Assembly (NCBI GenBank): GCA_965247015.1
Contig: CBDFGG010000002.1
Coordinates: 62,001-126,000 of the forward strand
Origin: JAIXWP01 sp965247015
Lineage (GTDB): Bacteria; Bacteroidota; Bacteroidia; Flavobacteriales_D; Sanyastnellaceae
Length of the DNA stretch: 64,000 nt
Reading direction: 5' to 3'
Position numbers and translations under genes: made by a program. This document shows positions 54,870-61,655 of the stretch, piece after piece. The stretch's first letter is position 1, and each line of letters begins with the position of its first letter. The notes beneath the pieces are model-generated. The model ran no database searches and was not told the origin of the DNA. It was given only the letters and a program-made list of their open reading frames with translations.

Positions 54870-56054
54870 ATGCGCATCCTCAAACTCATCCTAAAATCCT
54901 TACTGGTACTCATTGTTTTAGCGGTTGTTGGACTTTATGTTTCCGGTAATGGGCATGTGTTAAAAGGATTGAGGAGCACTTATCTCATCGGCCGATCGAT
55001 GCCCGACATTGACGATAAAGATTATTTTGAAACAAGCACCATCAAGGCTGATAAGCCCGAACCGTGGGCCATTCACAAGCAATATAGTTTTATAGCGCTT
55101 TCGTCTGATGAGGAAAAAATACACGAGCAATACAAGTCTACCGCTTTTCTTGTGATACATAGAGACTCTATTCTTTTTGAAAAATATTGGGAGGGAACAG
55201 ATGAAACAACGGTCACAAATTCCTTTTCAATGGCGAAGAGTATGACGGGTTCGCTCATCGGAGTGGCGATTCGTGAGGGTTATATTCAAAGTGTAGATCA
55301 AAAGGTCGGAGATTTTTTACCAGAATTTAAAGAAGGAAAAGGGGCAGACCTTACCATCAAGCACTTGCTTCAAATGGCCAGTGGCATTCCTTTCGGAGAA
55401 AGTTATGGCAATCCCTTTGGCTTCATGGCACGTGCTTATTTCGGAGGGGATCTAGTAGAAGAGACGATGAAATTTAACGTAACAACTGCGCCAGGAGAGG
55501 GCTGGGTGTATGAAGGTGGAAATACAATTCTGCTTGGAATGATTTTGAAAAAAGCCACTGGACGCACGGTGAGCGAATATTTCCATCAAAAGATATGGTC
55601 GTGTATCGGTGCGGAGAATGATGCGTATTGGAACCTTGATAATTACAAGGGTATGGAAAAAGTATTCTCAGGTTTTTACGCTACCGCTCGCGACTTCGCG
55701 AAGTTTGGTATGCTGTACGAGCATAACGGAGTACTTGGACCTGATACGATTGTGCCTCCTGCTTTTGTGAAGGAGTCGATTACTCCTGGAATGATGGTGG
55801 ACATTACGCCAGAAAAATCTCAGAATGAAAAGAACTATTGGTATGGCTACCAGACCTGGTTGGGCGAGTACAAAGGGCACGACTACTTTTCATTCCGTGG
55901 ATTGCGTGGGCAATATGTGATCGTAATTCCTGATTTGGAAATGATGGTGGTTCGAATTGGTCACCTTCAGAGCAAGGAGCGTGTGCGCCACATGCCTATT
56001 GATTTAGAAGAATATGTGGCGATGGGTGAGCGCATCATCAATGCGGCTAAATAG
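54870..56054 (+). CDS. Serine hydrolase, beta-lactamase/6-aminohexanoate-dimer hydrolase type
   Basis: 394 residues. One N-terminal membrane segment (ILKSLLVLIVLAVVGLYVSG). Catalytic Ser in SMAKSMTGSLIG (SxxK, ~residue 125), Tyr in WVYEGGNTILLG (YxxxN type) and a C-terminal FSFRGLRGQYVIVIP in place of KTG. This is the signature of the NylB-like branch of class C beta-lactamase-fold hydrolases. Known members hydrolyse amides or esters, not classical beta-lactams. It faces the periplasm, tethered to the membrane. Unlike the copy at 27107 it lacks a T9SS domain. Confidence 0.85.
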   Translation: MRILKLILKSLLVLIVLAVVGLYVSGNGHVLKGLRSTYLIGRSMPDIDDKDYFETSTIKADKPEPWAIHKQYSFIALSSDEEKIHEQYKSTAFLVIHRDSILFEKYWEGTDETTVTNSFSMAKSMTGSLIGVAIREGYIQSVDQKVGDFLPEFKEGKGADLTIKHLLQMASGIPFGESYGNPFGFMARAYFGGDLVEETMKFNVTTAPGEGWVYEGGNTILLGMILKKATGRTVSEYFHQKIWSCIGAENDAYWNLDNYKGMEKVFSGFYATARDFAKFGMLYEHNGVLGPDTIVPPAFVKESITPGMMVDITPEKSQNEKNYWYGYQTWLGEYKGHDYFSFRGLRGQYVIVIPDLEMMVVRIGHLQSKERVRHMPIDLEEYVAMGERIINAAK

Positions 56055-56064
56055 GATTTTGACC

Positions 56065-56072
56065 TAATTTTG
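56065..56072 (+). promoter_or_regulatory. -7 box before the 134-residue conserved gene
   Basis: TAATTTTG matches TAnnTTTG exactly and ends 4 nt before the ATG, which would give a very short leader. No -33 box at normal distance. Confidence 0.4.
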
Positions 56073-56076
56073 TCGC

Positions 56077-56481
56077 ATGAAGAAAGATTTTCAAATCCCT
56101 TCTGCTGAAGGGATGTGTGTTGCAATTGTCGCAGATAAAGATGCAGATGGAAAAAAGATATGGTCAGTAGGCCTCTTCAATGAGCGTCCGGAAGCGGTTT
56201 TCAATGTGATCATCAACGCGAGCGGCAGCGGATTTATCAAAGGCAAGGAAAAGCAAACAGCAAAGGTGCGCTTTCTAATGGACGAGCTCCAGCCCGGAGA
56301 GTTCAAGCCTTTCGAGATTTTGGTTCGCGACTCGATTGAACTTACCAATACTTATTGGATCACTTTCTTTTCAGGAAATGATTTGTGTGATAAGAAGATT
56401 CAAGTGCCACCGAAATATGTAATGCTTCAGAAGCGCGAGCGCATCGGGCATACCAATAAAGTGGGTGTGGTAGCTAGATAA
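56077..56481 (+). CDS. Conserved Bacteroidota protein of unknown function
   Basis: 134 residues, no signal peptide. It reads KKDFQIPSAEGMCVAIVADKD, VIINASGSGFIKGKEKQTAKVRF, then YWITFFSGNDLCDKKIQVPP. I recall this beta-rich family in Flavobacteriia, where it is sometimes mislabelled as a phenylalanyl-tRNA synthetase subunit; it has no synthetase motifs. It lies 22 nt after the serine hydrolase. Confidence 0.75.
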   Translation: MKKDFQIPSAEGMCVAIVADKDADGKKIWSVGLFNERPEAVFNVIINASGSGFIKGKEKQTAKVRFLMDELQPGEFKPFEILVRDSIELTNTYWITFFSGNDLCDKKIQVPPKYVMLQKRERIGHTNKVGVVAR

Positions 56482-56512
56482 AAAAACAGCGAGGTCCTTT
56501 CGAACCTCGCTG
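56480..56512 (-). terminator. Terminator of the barrel gene 56546-57364
   Basis: Stem CAGCGAGGT / ACCTCGCTG with an 8-nt loop and seven T residues on the minus strand; it overlaps the last bases of the convergent gene. Confidence 0.85.
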
Positions 56513-56545
56513 CTGAAAAGCCTTCGCAATTTCTGCGAAAGTATC

Positions 56546-57364
56546 TTAACCAAAAGGAATCAACGTAATGCCTAGAGATACTGGGAAAACTTCAGGTCCT
56601 TTGTTGTCTTTGAACAATGGAGTCAATCCGTAAGTAGCCCATACTGTGAAGTTTTTGTAGCCTACACGAGCAGTCAAATCAAGTGTTAGAGGAGAGAGGT
56701 TGAAATCATCTTTCACACGCACTTTATAGTTTTGACCATCGAGTTCGAATTCTTGTTTGTGGATGCTACCGATTTTCCATCCACCAATTACACCAGCAGC
56801 AAGGTGGAATGATTTATCAGGGTTGCGGCTTGTGTTGAACTCAAGCATCACAGGGAGGTGCAGATATGTAGCGCGAAGCTTGTTCTTTGAATATTCTGGA
56901 AGAGAATCAATCACACCGAAAGTGGAGTCGCTAGTGACATTGAGGTTTACATTCTTGTTGAAAGTGTAGCTATTCCAAGTAATTCCAAGACCAGTGGTGA
57001 TTCCAACATAATCTTTCACGATTCTGATTTTTTCTTCATAGAAGTTGATTCTCCAGCTGAGTGATCTTGCTTGATCGAGTTCCAACCATTCATCATTTTC
57101 AGCCAAGGTTGTTTTGTTATCGCTATTGAGAAGGAAGTTGACACCGAGGTCGAGTCCTGCCCAATGGGTTAGTTCACTTTTGTAGTCTGGAGGAGTGATG
57201 TTGACACTGTCAGATGACAATGAGTCATTTGTTGGTGTGCTTAGGATCATCACTTGTGTTTCACCGAAGTTGATAGTGGTAGTATCTTTTTCGGCAGGGG
57301 TAGTTTGAGCAGACATAGCTGAAACACTTATGAGAGCTATGAAGGCGAGAGCGAGCTTTTTCAT
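56546..57364 (-). CDS. Outer-membrane beta-barrel protein (OMP_b-brl_2-like)
   Basis: 272 residues. Signal peptide MKKLALAFIALISVSAMSAQ, a Thr/Ser/Asp-rich linker (~residues 21-65), then a small barrel: HWAGLDLGVNFLLNS, YVGITTGLGITWNSYTF, YLHLPVMLEFNTSRNPDKSFHLAAGVIGGWKIGS, LDLTARVGYKNFTVWATYGLTPLF and a final LGITLIPFG. The layout is that of the PorT-like barrel family in Bacteroidota. It is preceded by an ECF-type promoter shared with 59849-60220, so it may belong to an envelope-stress regulon. Confidence 0.83.
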   Translation of the reverse strand: MKKLALAFIALISVSAMSAQTTPAEKDTTTINFGETQVMILSTPTNDSLSSDSVNITPPDYKSELTHWAGLDLGVNFLLNSDNKTTLAENDEWLELDQARSLSWRINFYEEKIRIVKDYVGITTGLGITWNSYTFNKNVNLNVTSDSTFGVIDSLPEYSKNKLRATYLHLPVMLEFNTSRNPDKSFHLAAGVIGGWKIGSIHKQEFELDGQNYKVRVKDDFNLSPLTLDLTARVGYKNFTVWATYGLTPLFKDNKGPEVFPVSLGITLIPFG

Positions 57365-57401
57365 TTTGTTTGGGGTATTAAATGTTGTTATTTGAAAGTA
57401 T

Positions 57402-57428
57402 GACGCCCACCTCTAAAATTAAGTTACA
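57402..57428 (-). promoter_or_regulatory. ECF-sigma-like promoter of the barrel gene
   Basis: On the minus strand TGTAAC (57428-57423), 17 nt, CGTC (57405-57402). The following bases, up to 57387, are identical to those at the second site (60250-60268). Confidence 0.7.
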
Positions 57429-57564
57429 ACCCAAACTGAAATTTTTTCCGTTTATCCGAGATTTGTTACCGTTGGCTCATTTTCTGTAGGAAGAAAAGCA
57501 ACTTCAATAGAATATTTGTCATCAATTGACGTAACTTTAGATAGTTATTCTTGACCTTTTTACT

Positions 57565-57864
57565 ATGACGCCTCGCGCTATTGTTTTGGTATTCATGCTT
57601 CTCTCTGGCTTTTTAGGCTTGGAGGCGCGTGCTATTACCACTCCAATTCAAAAGCCGCAAAGCGAAAAGGAGCTAGAGGGAACGGTAGAGGTTAGCTTTC
57701 GAATCGATATGGCCGGGAAAGTTGAAATACTTTCTATCAATGCATCGAGCCCTCAATTGGCAGACTATGTCATCAAGAAGCTCAATAAAATCAAGCTTGA
57801 AAAAGGCGACCCACAGATTGGACAAGTGATAAAGTATAGATTTGTATTTAAAAAACAGGCCTAA
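57565..57864 (+). CDS. Small secreted TonB_C-like protein
   Basis: 99 residues. Signal peptide ending LGLEARA. The body (EGTVEVSFRIDMAGKVEILSINASSPQLADYVIKKL ... IGQVIKYRFVFKKQA) has the layout of a minimal TonB C-terminal-like domain and resembles the product of 59849-60220 (ADVMFQVYPDGDVRVILIKTKNPLLEKFIENQ ... IGEVFRYRFSF). No membrane anchor or proline-rich linker, so it is not a full TonB. Its stop overlaps the next start codon by one base. Function unknown. Confidence 0.75.
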   Translation: MTPRAIVLVFMLLSGFLGLEARAITTPIQKPQSEKELEGTVEVSFRIDMAGKVEILSINASSPQLADYVIKKLNKIKLEKGDPQIGQVIKYRFVFKKQA

Positions 57865-58205
57865 TGGATTTTTTGGACAATTTAGAAATGCCAGCTTGGT
57901 TGGCTTATACCATCACTGCGGTGATCATCTTGGCTTTTGTTTATTGGAAATTTAAAGAGCAGATTTTTTTTCCATTTAAACATAAAAAAGTGAAGGGTGT
58001 GATTACGAATTGGATGTCGATGAATGAAAAAGGAGTGCGTTATTTCTATCCTTTAATTGAATACACCACACAAGAAGGACGTTTGGTAAAGTTTAGAGCT
58101 GAGGAAAGATGTGAAGGTGAACCCATGTACGATCCAGGAACGGAAGTGGAAGTTCAGTATATGCCGGGAAACGCACAATTAGTAAAGATTAAATATCCTA
58201 AATAG
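57864..58205 (+). CDS. DUF3592-like membrane protein
   Basis: 113 residues. One N-terminal helix (AWLAYTITAVIILAFVYWKF), then a small beta domain (VKGVITNWMSMNEKGVRYFYPLIEYTTQEG) with the pattern G-x-I-x-Y-P-x-I-x-Y and a closing PGTEVEVQYMPGNAQLVKI, as in DUF3592 proteins. Co-translated with the preceding gene through a TAATG junction. Confidence 0.78.
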   Translation: MDFLDNLEMPAWLAYTITAVIILAFVYWKFKEQIFFPFKHKKVKGVITNWMSMNEKGVRYFYPLIEYTTQEGRLVKFRAEERCEGEPMYDPGTEVEVQYMPGNAQLVKIKYPK

Positions 58206-58212
58206 ATAAAAT

Positions 58213-58240
58213 AATAAACCCACCAATTGGTGGGTTTATT
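58213..58240. terminator. Bidirectional terminator
   Basis: A 28-nt palindrome: AATAAACCCACC, loop AATT, GGTGGGTTTATT, between convergent genes. Confidence 0.85.
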
Positions 58241-58262
58241 TATTCTTTAAGAGCTCGAAAGA

Positions 58263-58610
58263 TTATTGAGCAGCGTTGCCCAAAGAATCCATAGAAGCAT
58301 CTAAGCCGTTAAGCATTTCTTGCATCTTTCTTTCTGACTCAGCTTCTGCTTTTTTCTTAGCATCAGCAGAACACTCATCAAGAACAGCCATAGACTGATC
58401 TGGAGTCATATCAGCATCTGGGTAAGTTGTAGCCAATTTGTCTACATAGCAATCACAGATAGCCTTAGCGTCATCAGGGTAGATGATTTCTTGAAGTGAA
58501 GTACAAGTTTCTTTCATTGAAGTCTTGTTTTCTTCAGTCCAACCACCGCCGCATGATGTAAGCGCTAGAGTAGCTGCTGCTGCGAAAAACATTGCAATTT
58601 GCTTTTTCAT
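58263..58610 (-). CDS. Small lipoprotein of unknown function
   Basis: 115 residues. Lipobox LALTSCGGGW. The core has paired cysteines (METC... as MKETCTSLQEII, AICDCYVDKLATTYPDADM, DECSADAKKKAE), a pattern I recall in small Bacteroidota lipoproteins without a known role. The C-terminal half is helical and charged. It is a single gene with the shared terminator at 58213. Confidence 0.75.
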   Translation of the reverse strand: MKKQIAMFFAAAATLALTSCGGGWTEENKTSMKETCTSLQEIIYPDDAKAICDCYVDKLATTYPDADMTPDQSMAVLDECSADAKKKAEAESERKMQEMLNGLDASMDSLGNAAQ

Positions 58611-58687
58611 AGTGAGATATTATTATTTGTTTATTTAGCGGGGGCAAGGTAAACAAAATCTCAATATTTATTTAAAAGCTTATGATT

Positions 58688-59746
58688 TTAGCTCGCTTGA
58701 TTTGCCTTGTTTTTATTGGCCAATTGACCACATGCAGCATCGATATCCTTTCCTCGGGAGCGTCTGACATTGACAATGAGATTTTTACTTTCTAAAAACT
58801 TAGCAAATGCATCCACGCGCTCGGGTGCTGCTTGCTGATATTCTCCACCATCAATCGGATTGTATTCGATGATATTTATTTTGACCGGGAGGTTTTTGCT
58901 GTAGTTGGCAAGCTCATGAGCATCTTTAATTGAATCATTAAAGTCCTTGAAGATGATGTATTCGAAGGTTACTCGGGTTCCTGTTTTTTGATAAAAATAC
59001 TTCAGCGCGTCGGCAAGGATTTCAAGATTATTAGTCTCGTTGATATCCATTATTTGATTGCGCTTTTCATCGTTTGCCGCGTGTAATGACAATGCAAGAT
59101 TGAATTTAACCTCGTCATCACCGAGCTTTTTAATCATCTTCGCGATACCAGCAGTGCTGACAGTAATACGCTGCGGCGACATGCCTAGTCCGTCAGGGGA
59201 AGTGATTTTTTCTATAGAAGTGAGCACATTTTTATAATTGAGCAATGGCTCGCCCATTCCCATGTACACAATATTCGATAGCGGAATTTGATAGCGATTC
59301 TGTGCCTCGTTGCGTAAGTGCACCACTTGATCATAGATTTCTCCTGCCGTTAAATTGCGCATCATCTTGAGTCGCCCTGTTGCGCAAAACTTGCACGCAA
59401 GGCTGCATCCTACCTGAGATGAGATGCATGCGGTCATTCTATTAGTAGTGGGAATCAATACCCCTTCTACCACTTTATCGGGATCTACTTCGAAAGCACT
59501 TTTAATGGTGCGGTCGGAGCTGATTTGTTGATCTGCAAGTTTGATGGTTTTGAGTTCGAAATGCTCGGAAAGCAGGTTGGTTACGCCCTTTCCAACATTA
59601 TTCATCTGATCGAACGACGTCGCTGATTTTTTCCAAAGCCACTCCATGACTTGTTTTGCTCTGAATTTCTTTTCGCCATTGGCTTCAAAGAACGCAACAA
59701 GTTCATCGAGGGTGAGGGTACGTATGTCTTTTTTAACCGAACTCAT
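58688..59746 (-). CDS. rlmN: 23S rRNA (adenine-2503-C2)-methyltransferase
   Basis: 352 residues, a radical-SAM enzyme that methylates C2 of A2503 in 23S rRNA and A37 in some tRNAs. The iron-sulfur motif CSLACKFCATG is at about residue 115. Other hallmarks are YMGMGEPLLNYKNVL, NLALSLHAANDEKRNQIM, YIIFKDFND and the C-terminal resolving Cys in DIDAACGQL. A -7-like TATCTTTG lies at 59762-59755, very close to the ATG. Confidence 0.96.
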   Translation of the reverse strand: MSSVKKDIRTLTLDELVAFFEANGEKKFRAKQVMEWLWKKSATSFDQMNNVGKGVTNLLSEHFELKTIKLADQQISSDRTIKSAFEVDPDKVVEGVLIPTTNRMTACISSQVGCSLACKFCATGRLKMMRNLTAGEIYDQVVHLRNEAQNRYQIPLSNIVYMGMGEPLLNYKNVLTSIEKITSPDGLGMSPQRITVSTAGIAKMIKKLGDDEVKFNLALSLHAANDEKRNQIMDINETNNLEILADALKYFYQKTGTRVTFEYIIFKDFNDSIKDAHELANYSKNLPVKINIIEYNPIDGGEYQQAAPERVDAFAKFLESKNLIVNVRRSRGKDIDAACGQLANKNKANQAS

Positions 59747-59767
59747 GATGGGTGCAAAGATAGTCTA

Positions 59768-59805
59768 TAAAAAAACGAAGACCGTTGAGATCTTTATCTC
59801 AACGG
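59768..59805 (-). terminator. Terminator of the small TonB_C-like gene
   Basis: Stem CCGTTGAGAT / ATCTCAACGG with loop CTTT; A-run on the plus strand gives a T-run in the minus-strand RNA. Confidence 0.88.
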
Positions 59806-59848
59806 CCCTCAACCTGTTTGTTATGAAAATTACTACTTGCAGCCTGGA

Positions 59849-60220
59849 TTAATTCTCGCTCTTTTGGAAAGAGAAGCGATAACGAAATACTTCACCAATC
59901 ACGACTTCATCTTTTCCTACTTTCATTTTCTTCGCTTGGTTTTCAATGAATTTTTCAAGAAGTGGATTTTTTGTTTTGATGAGGATGACTCTTACATCAC
60001 CATCTGGATATACTTGAAACATTACATCTGCTGATCCTTCGAAAGCTTCTTCTTTGCTTTGTGGGAAGAAGATGTGCTTTTGAACTTGCTTGTCTACAGA
60101 GCGCTTCAACTCAGTGTTTCGGCGGTTTTTGTTTTTGTCTTTCGATACTTCTGTATTAGAAGAAAATCCTGATAAAGTAAGACCGAAGATGAGTGCTAAA
60201 GTGAGTGCTAACGTTTTCAT
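59849..60220 (-). CDS. Small secreted TonB_C-like protein under ECF-type promoter
   Basis: 123 residues. Signal peptide MKTLALTLALIFGLTLSGFS. A basic linker (KDKNKNRRNTELKRSVDKQ) precedes a ~75-residue TonB_C-like domain (IFFPQSKEEAFEGSADVMF, IGEVFRYRFSFQKSEN). It resembles the product of 57565-57864 and appears to be its paralogue. It has a strong ECF-like promoter and its own terminator. Probably periplasmic; function unknown. Confidence 0.78.
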   Translation of the reverse strand: MKTLALTLALIFGLTLSGFSSNTEVSKDKNKNRRNTELKRSVDKQVQKHIFFPQSKEEAFEGSADVMFQVYPDGDVRVILIKTKNPLLEKFIENQAKKMKVGKDEVVIGEVFRYRFSFQKSEN

Positions 60221-60264
60221 GATATTTGTTTTTTGTGTTGTTGTTTCGTGTTATTTGAAAGTAT

Positions 60265-60291
60265 GACGGTGAGGGGGAAGAGGAAGTTACA
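60265..60291 (-). promoter_or_regulatory. ECF-sigma-like promoter of the small TonB_C-like gene
   Basis: On the minus strand TGTAAC (60291-60286), 17 nt, CGTC (60268-60265); the 19 bases 60250-60268 equal those of the promoter at 57402. Confidence 0.7.
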
Positions 60292-60317
60292 GGGGGGAGA
60301 GAATTTTTTTTTAAATT

Positions 60318-60401
60318 ACAAGAGATAAGGGACGAACGACAAGTGACAAACGACAAGAGACAAACGACAAGGGACAAACGACAAGAATCAAATGACATAT
60401 G
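60318..60401. repeat. Heptamer array ACAARNG, twelve units
   Basis: Head-to-tail 7-bp units such as ACAAACG, ACAAGAG, ACAAGTG and ACAAGGG, with drift at both ends. Inverted units stand at 60541-60575. Confidence 0.85.
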
Positions 60402-60457
60402 GTTTCGGATTTGCTGAGATAGAATGAACTCTGGGATGGGGCTTGGGTTGGGCCAAT

Positions 60458-60486
60458 AAAAAAGCCACTCGATAGAGTGGCTTTTT
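60458..60486. terminator. Bidirectional terminator
   Basis: Stem AAAGCCACTC / GAGTGGCTTT with loop GATA, between the two heptamer arms; serves the PfkB gene on the minus strand. Confidence 0.85.
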
Positions 60487-60498
60487 CATTATTTCCAT

Positions 60499-60575
60499 CT
60501 CGGCATAGCCGAGATCACTTGTTCTCGGCAAAGCCGAGATCATTTGTCTCTTGTCATTTGTCACTTGTCATTGAC
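60499..60575. repeat. CTCGGC hairpins and inverted heptamer arm
   Basis: Two hairpins CTCGGC-N3-GCCGAGATCA (60499-60517, 60524-60542) lead into units CATTTGT, CTCTTGT, CATTTGT, CACTTGT, CATTGAC. The last unit ends at 60575, next to the PfkB stop codon at 60576-60578. The same hairpin-plus-heptamers block recurs at 63377-63428. Confidence 0.85.
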
Positions 60576-61502
60576 TCAGTTTTCCAAAGCGATTTCGAAT
60601 TCGGTGAGGGCTACGAATTGTTCGATGCGCTCGCTGATTTCTTCGTGTGTTAGTTCAAGAAGTCTTGCTGGACCGAATTTCTCACATGTAAATGATGCCA
60701 TTGCAGAACCTACGATTACTGCACGCTTCATGTTTTCAAAAGAAATATTTTGTGTCTTCGCTAAATAGCCAATGAATCCACCAGCGAATGTATCTCCCGC
60801 TCCTGTTGGGTCAGCTACTTCTTCTAGTGGAAGAGCTGGAGCATAGAATACATTGTGCTCATCGAACAACAACGCACCGTGCTCGCCTTTCTTAATGATT
60901 AAGTACTTAGGACCCATAGTCAAGATTTTACGTGCTGCTTTTACCAATGAGTATTCACCAGCCAACTGACGCGCTTCTTCATCGTTGATGGTAAGTACGT
61001 CGATTTTCTTAAGAACAGCATGCAAGTCTTCCAATGCAGAGTCCATCCAGAAATTCATGGTGTCAAGCACCACTAGTTTCGGACGATTTGGAATTTGATC
61101 GATTACTTGCATTTGCACAGATGGTGCAAGGTTGCCAAGCATCAAGAATTCACATCCGTGATATGAAGCAGGAACTACTGGATTGAAAGTAGCAAGTACA
61201 TTCAAATCAGTAATCAAGGTATCACGAGAGTTGAGGTCGAAATGATATTTACCTGCCCAGAAGAAAGATTTTTCTCCTTGCTTGATTTGAAGGCCTTCTT
61301 GATTGATTCCTCTTGATGCCATTTCATTCAACATGTCTTGTGGGAAGTCGTCTCCAACTACGGAGATCAAGCCTGAGCTCTTAATGAAGTGTGAAGCAGC
61401 AAGTGTAATATAGGTAGCAGCACCACCAATAACACGGTCTTGTTTTGCAAAGGGTGTCTCGATAGAATCGAAAGCTACTGTACCAACAGCGATAAGGTTC
61501 AT
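60576..61502 (-). CDS. PfkB-family carbohydrate or nucleoside kinase
   Basis: 308 residues of the ribokinase/PfkB fold. The N-terminal motif GTVAFDSIETPF..RVIGGAATYITLAASHF and the C-terminal signature DPTGAGDTFAGGFIGYL (catalytic Asp) are both present, with LTINDEEARQLAGEYSL between. Close relatives are annotated as sugar kinases or adenosine/inosine-guanosine kinases; the substrate is open. A single gene with a promoter at 61519-61545 and the repeat region behind it. Confidence 0.9.
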   Translation of the reverse strand: MNLIAVGTVAFDSIETPFAKQDRVIGGAATYITLAASHFIKSSGLISVVGDDFPQDMLNEMASRGINQEGLQIKQGEKSFFWAGKYHFDLNSRDTLITDLNVLATFNPVVPASYHGCEFLMLGNLAPSVQMQVIDQIPNRPKLVVLDTMNFWMDSALEDLHAVLKKIDVLTINDEEARQLAGEYSLVKAARKILTMGPKYLIIKKGEHGALLFDEHNVFYAPALPLEEVADPTGAGDTFAGGFIGYLAKTQNISFENMKRAVIVGSAMASFTCEKFGPARLLELTHEEISERIEQFVALTEFEIALEN

Positions 61503-61518
61503 TCTAAAAAATTTTTCG

Positions 61519-61545
61519 CAAAGATATTCGTATATTCCATAACAA
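61519..61545 (-). promoter_or_regulatory. PfkB gene promoter
   Basis: On the minus strand TTG (61545-61543), 16 nt, TATCTTTG (61526-61519), 16 nt before the ATG. Confidence 0.5.
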
Positions 61546-61655
61546 CTCGTAAGATTGCTTTTCTTTTTGAATATTCACGAAAGCCAAATCAAATGCGGAT
61601 TTGACAAGGTTTAGCGATATTTAGCCACGAAACAGAGCGGATTATTGCTGATTTG

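Larger units (their letters stand above)
60221..60575. other. Gene-free region with heptamer arrays
   Basis: It contains the ECF-like promoter, a left heptamer array, a bidirectional terminator, two CTCGGC hairpins and a right inverted heptamer array that reaches the stop codon of the PfkB gene. No ORF is supported. Confidence 0.8.
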
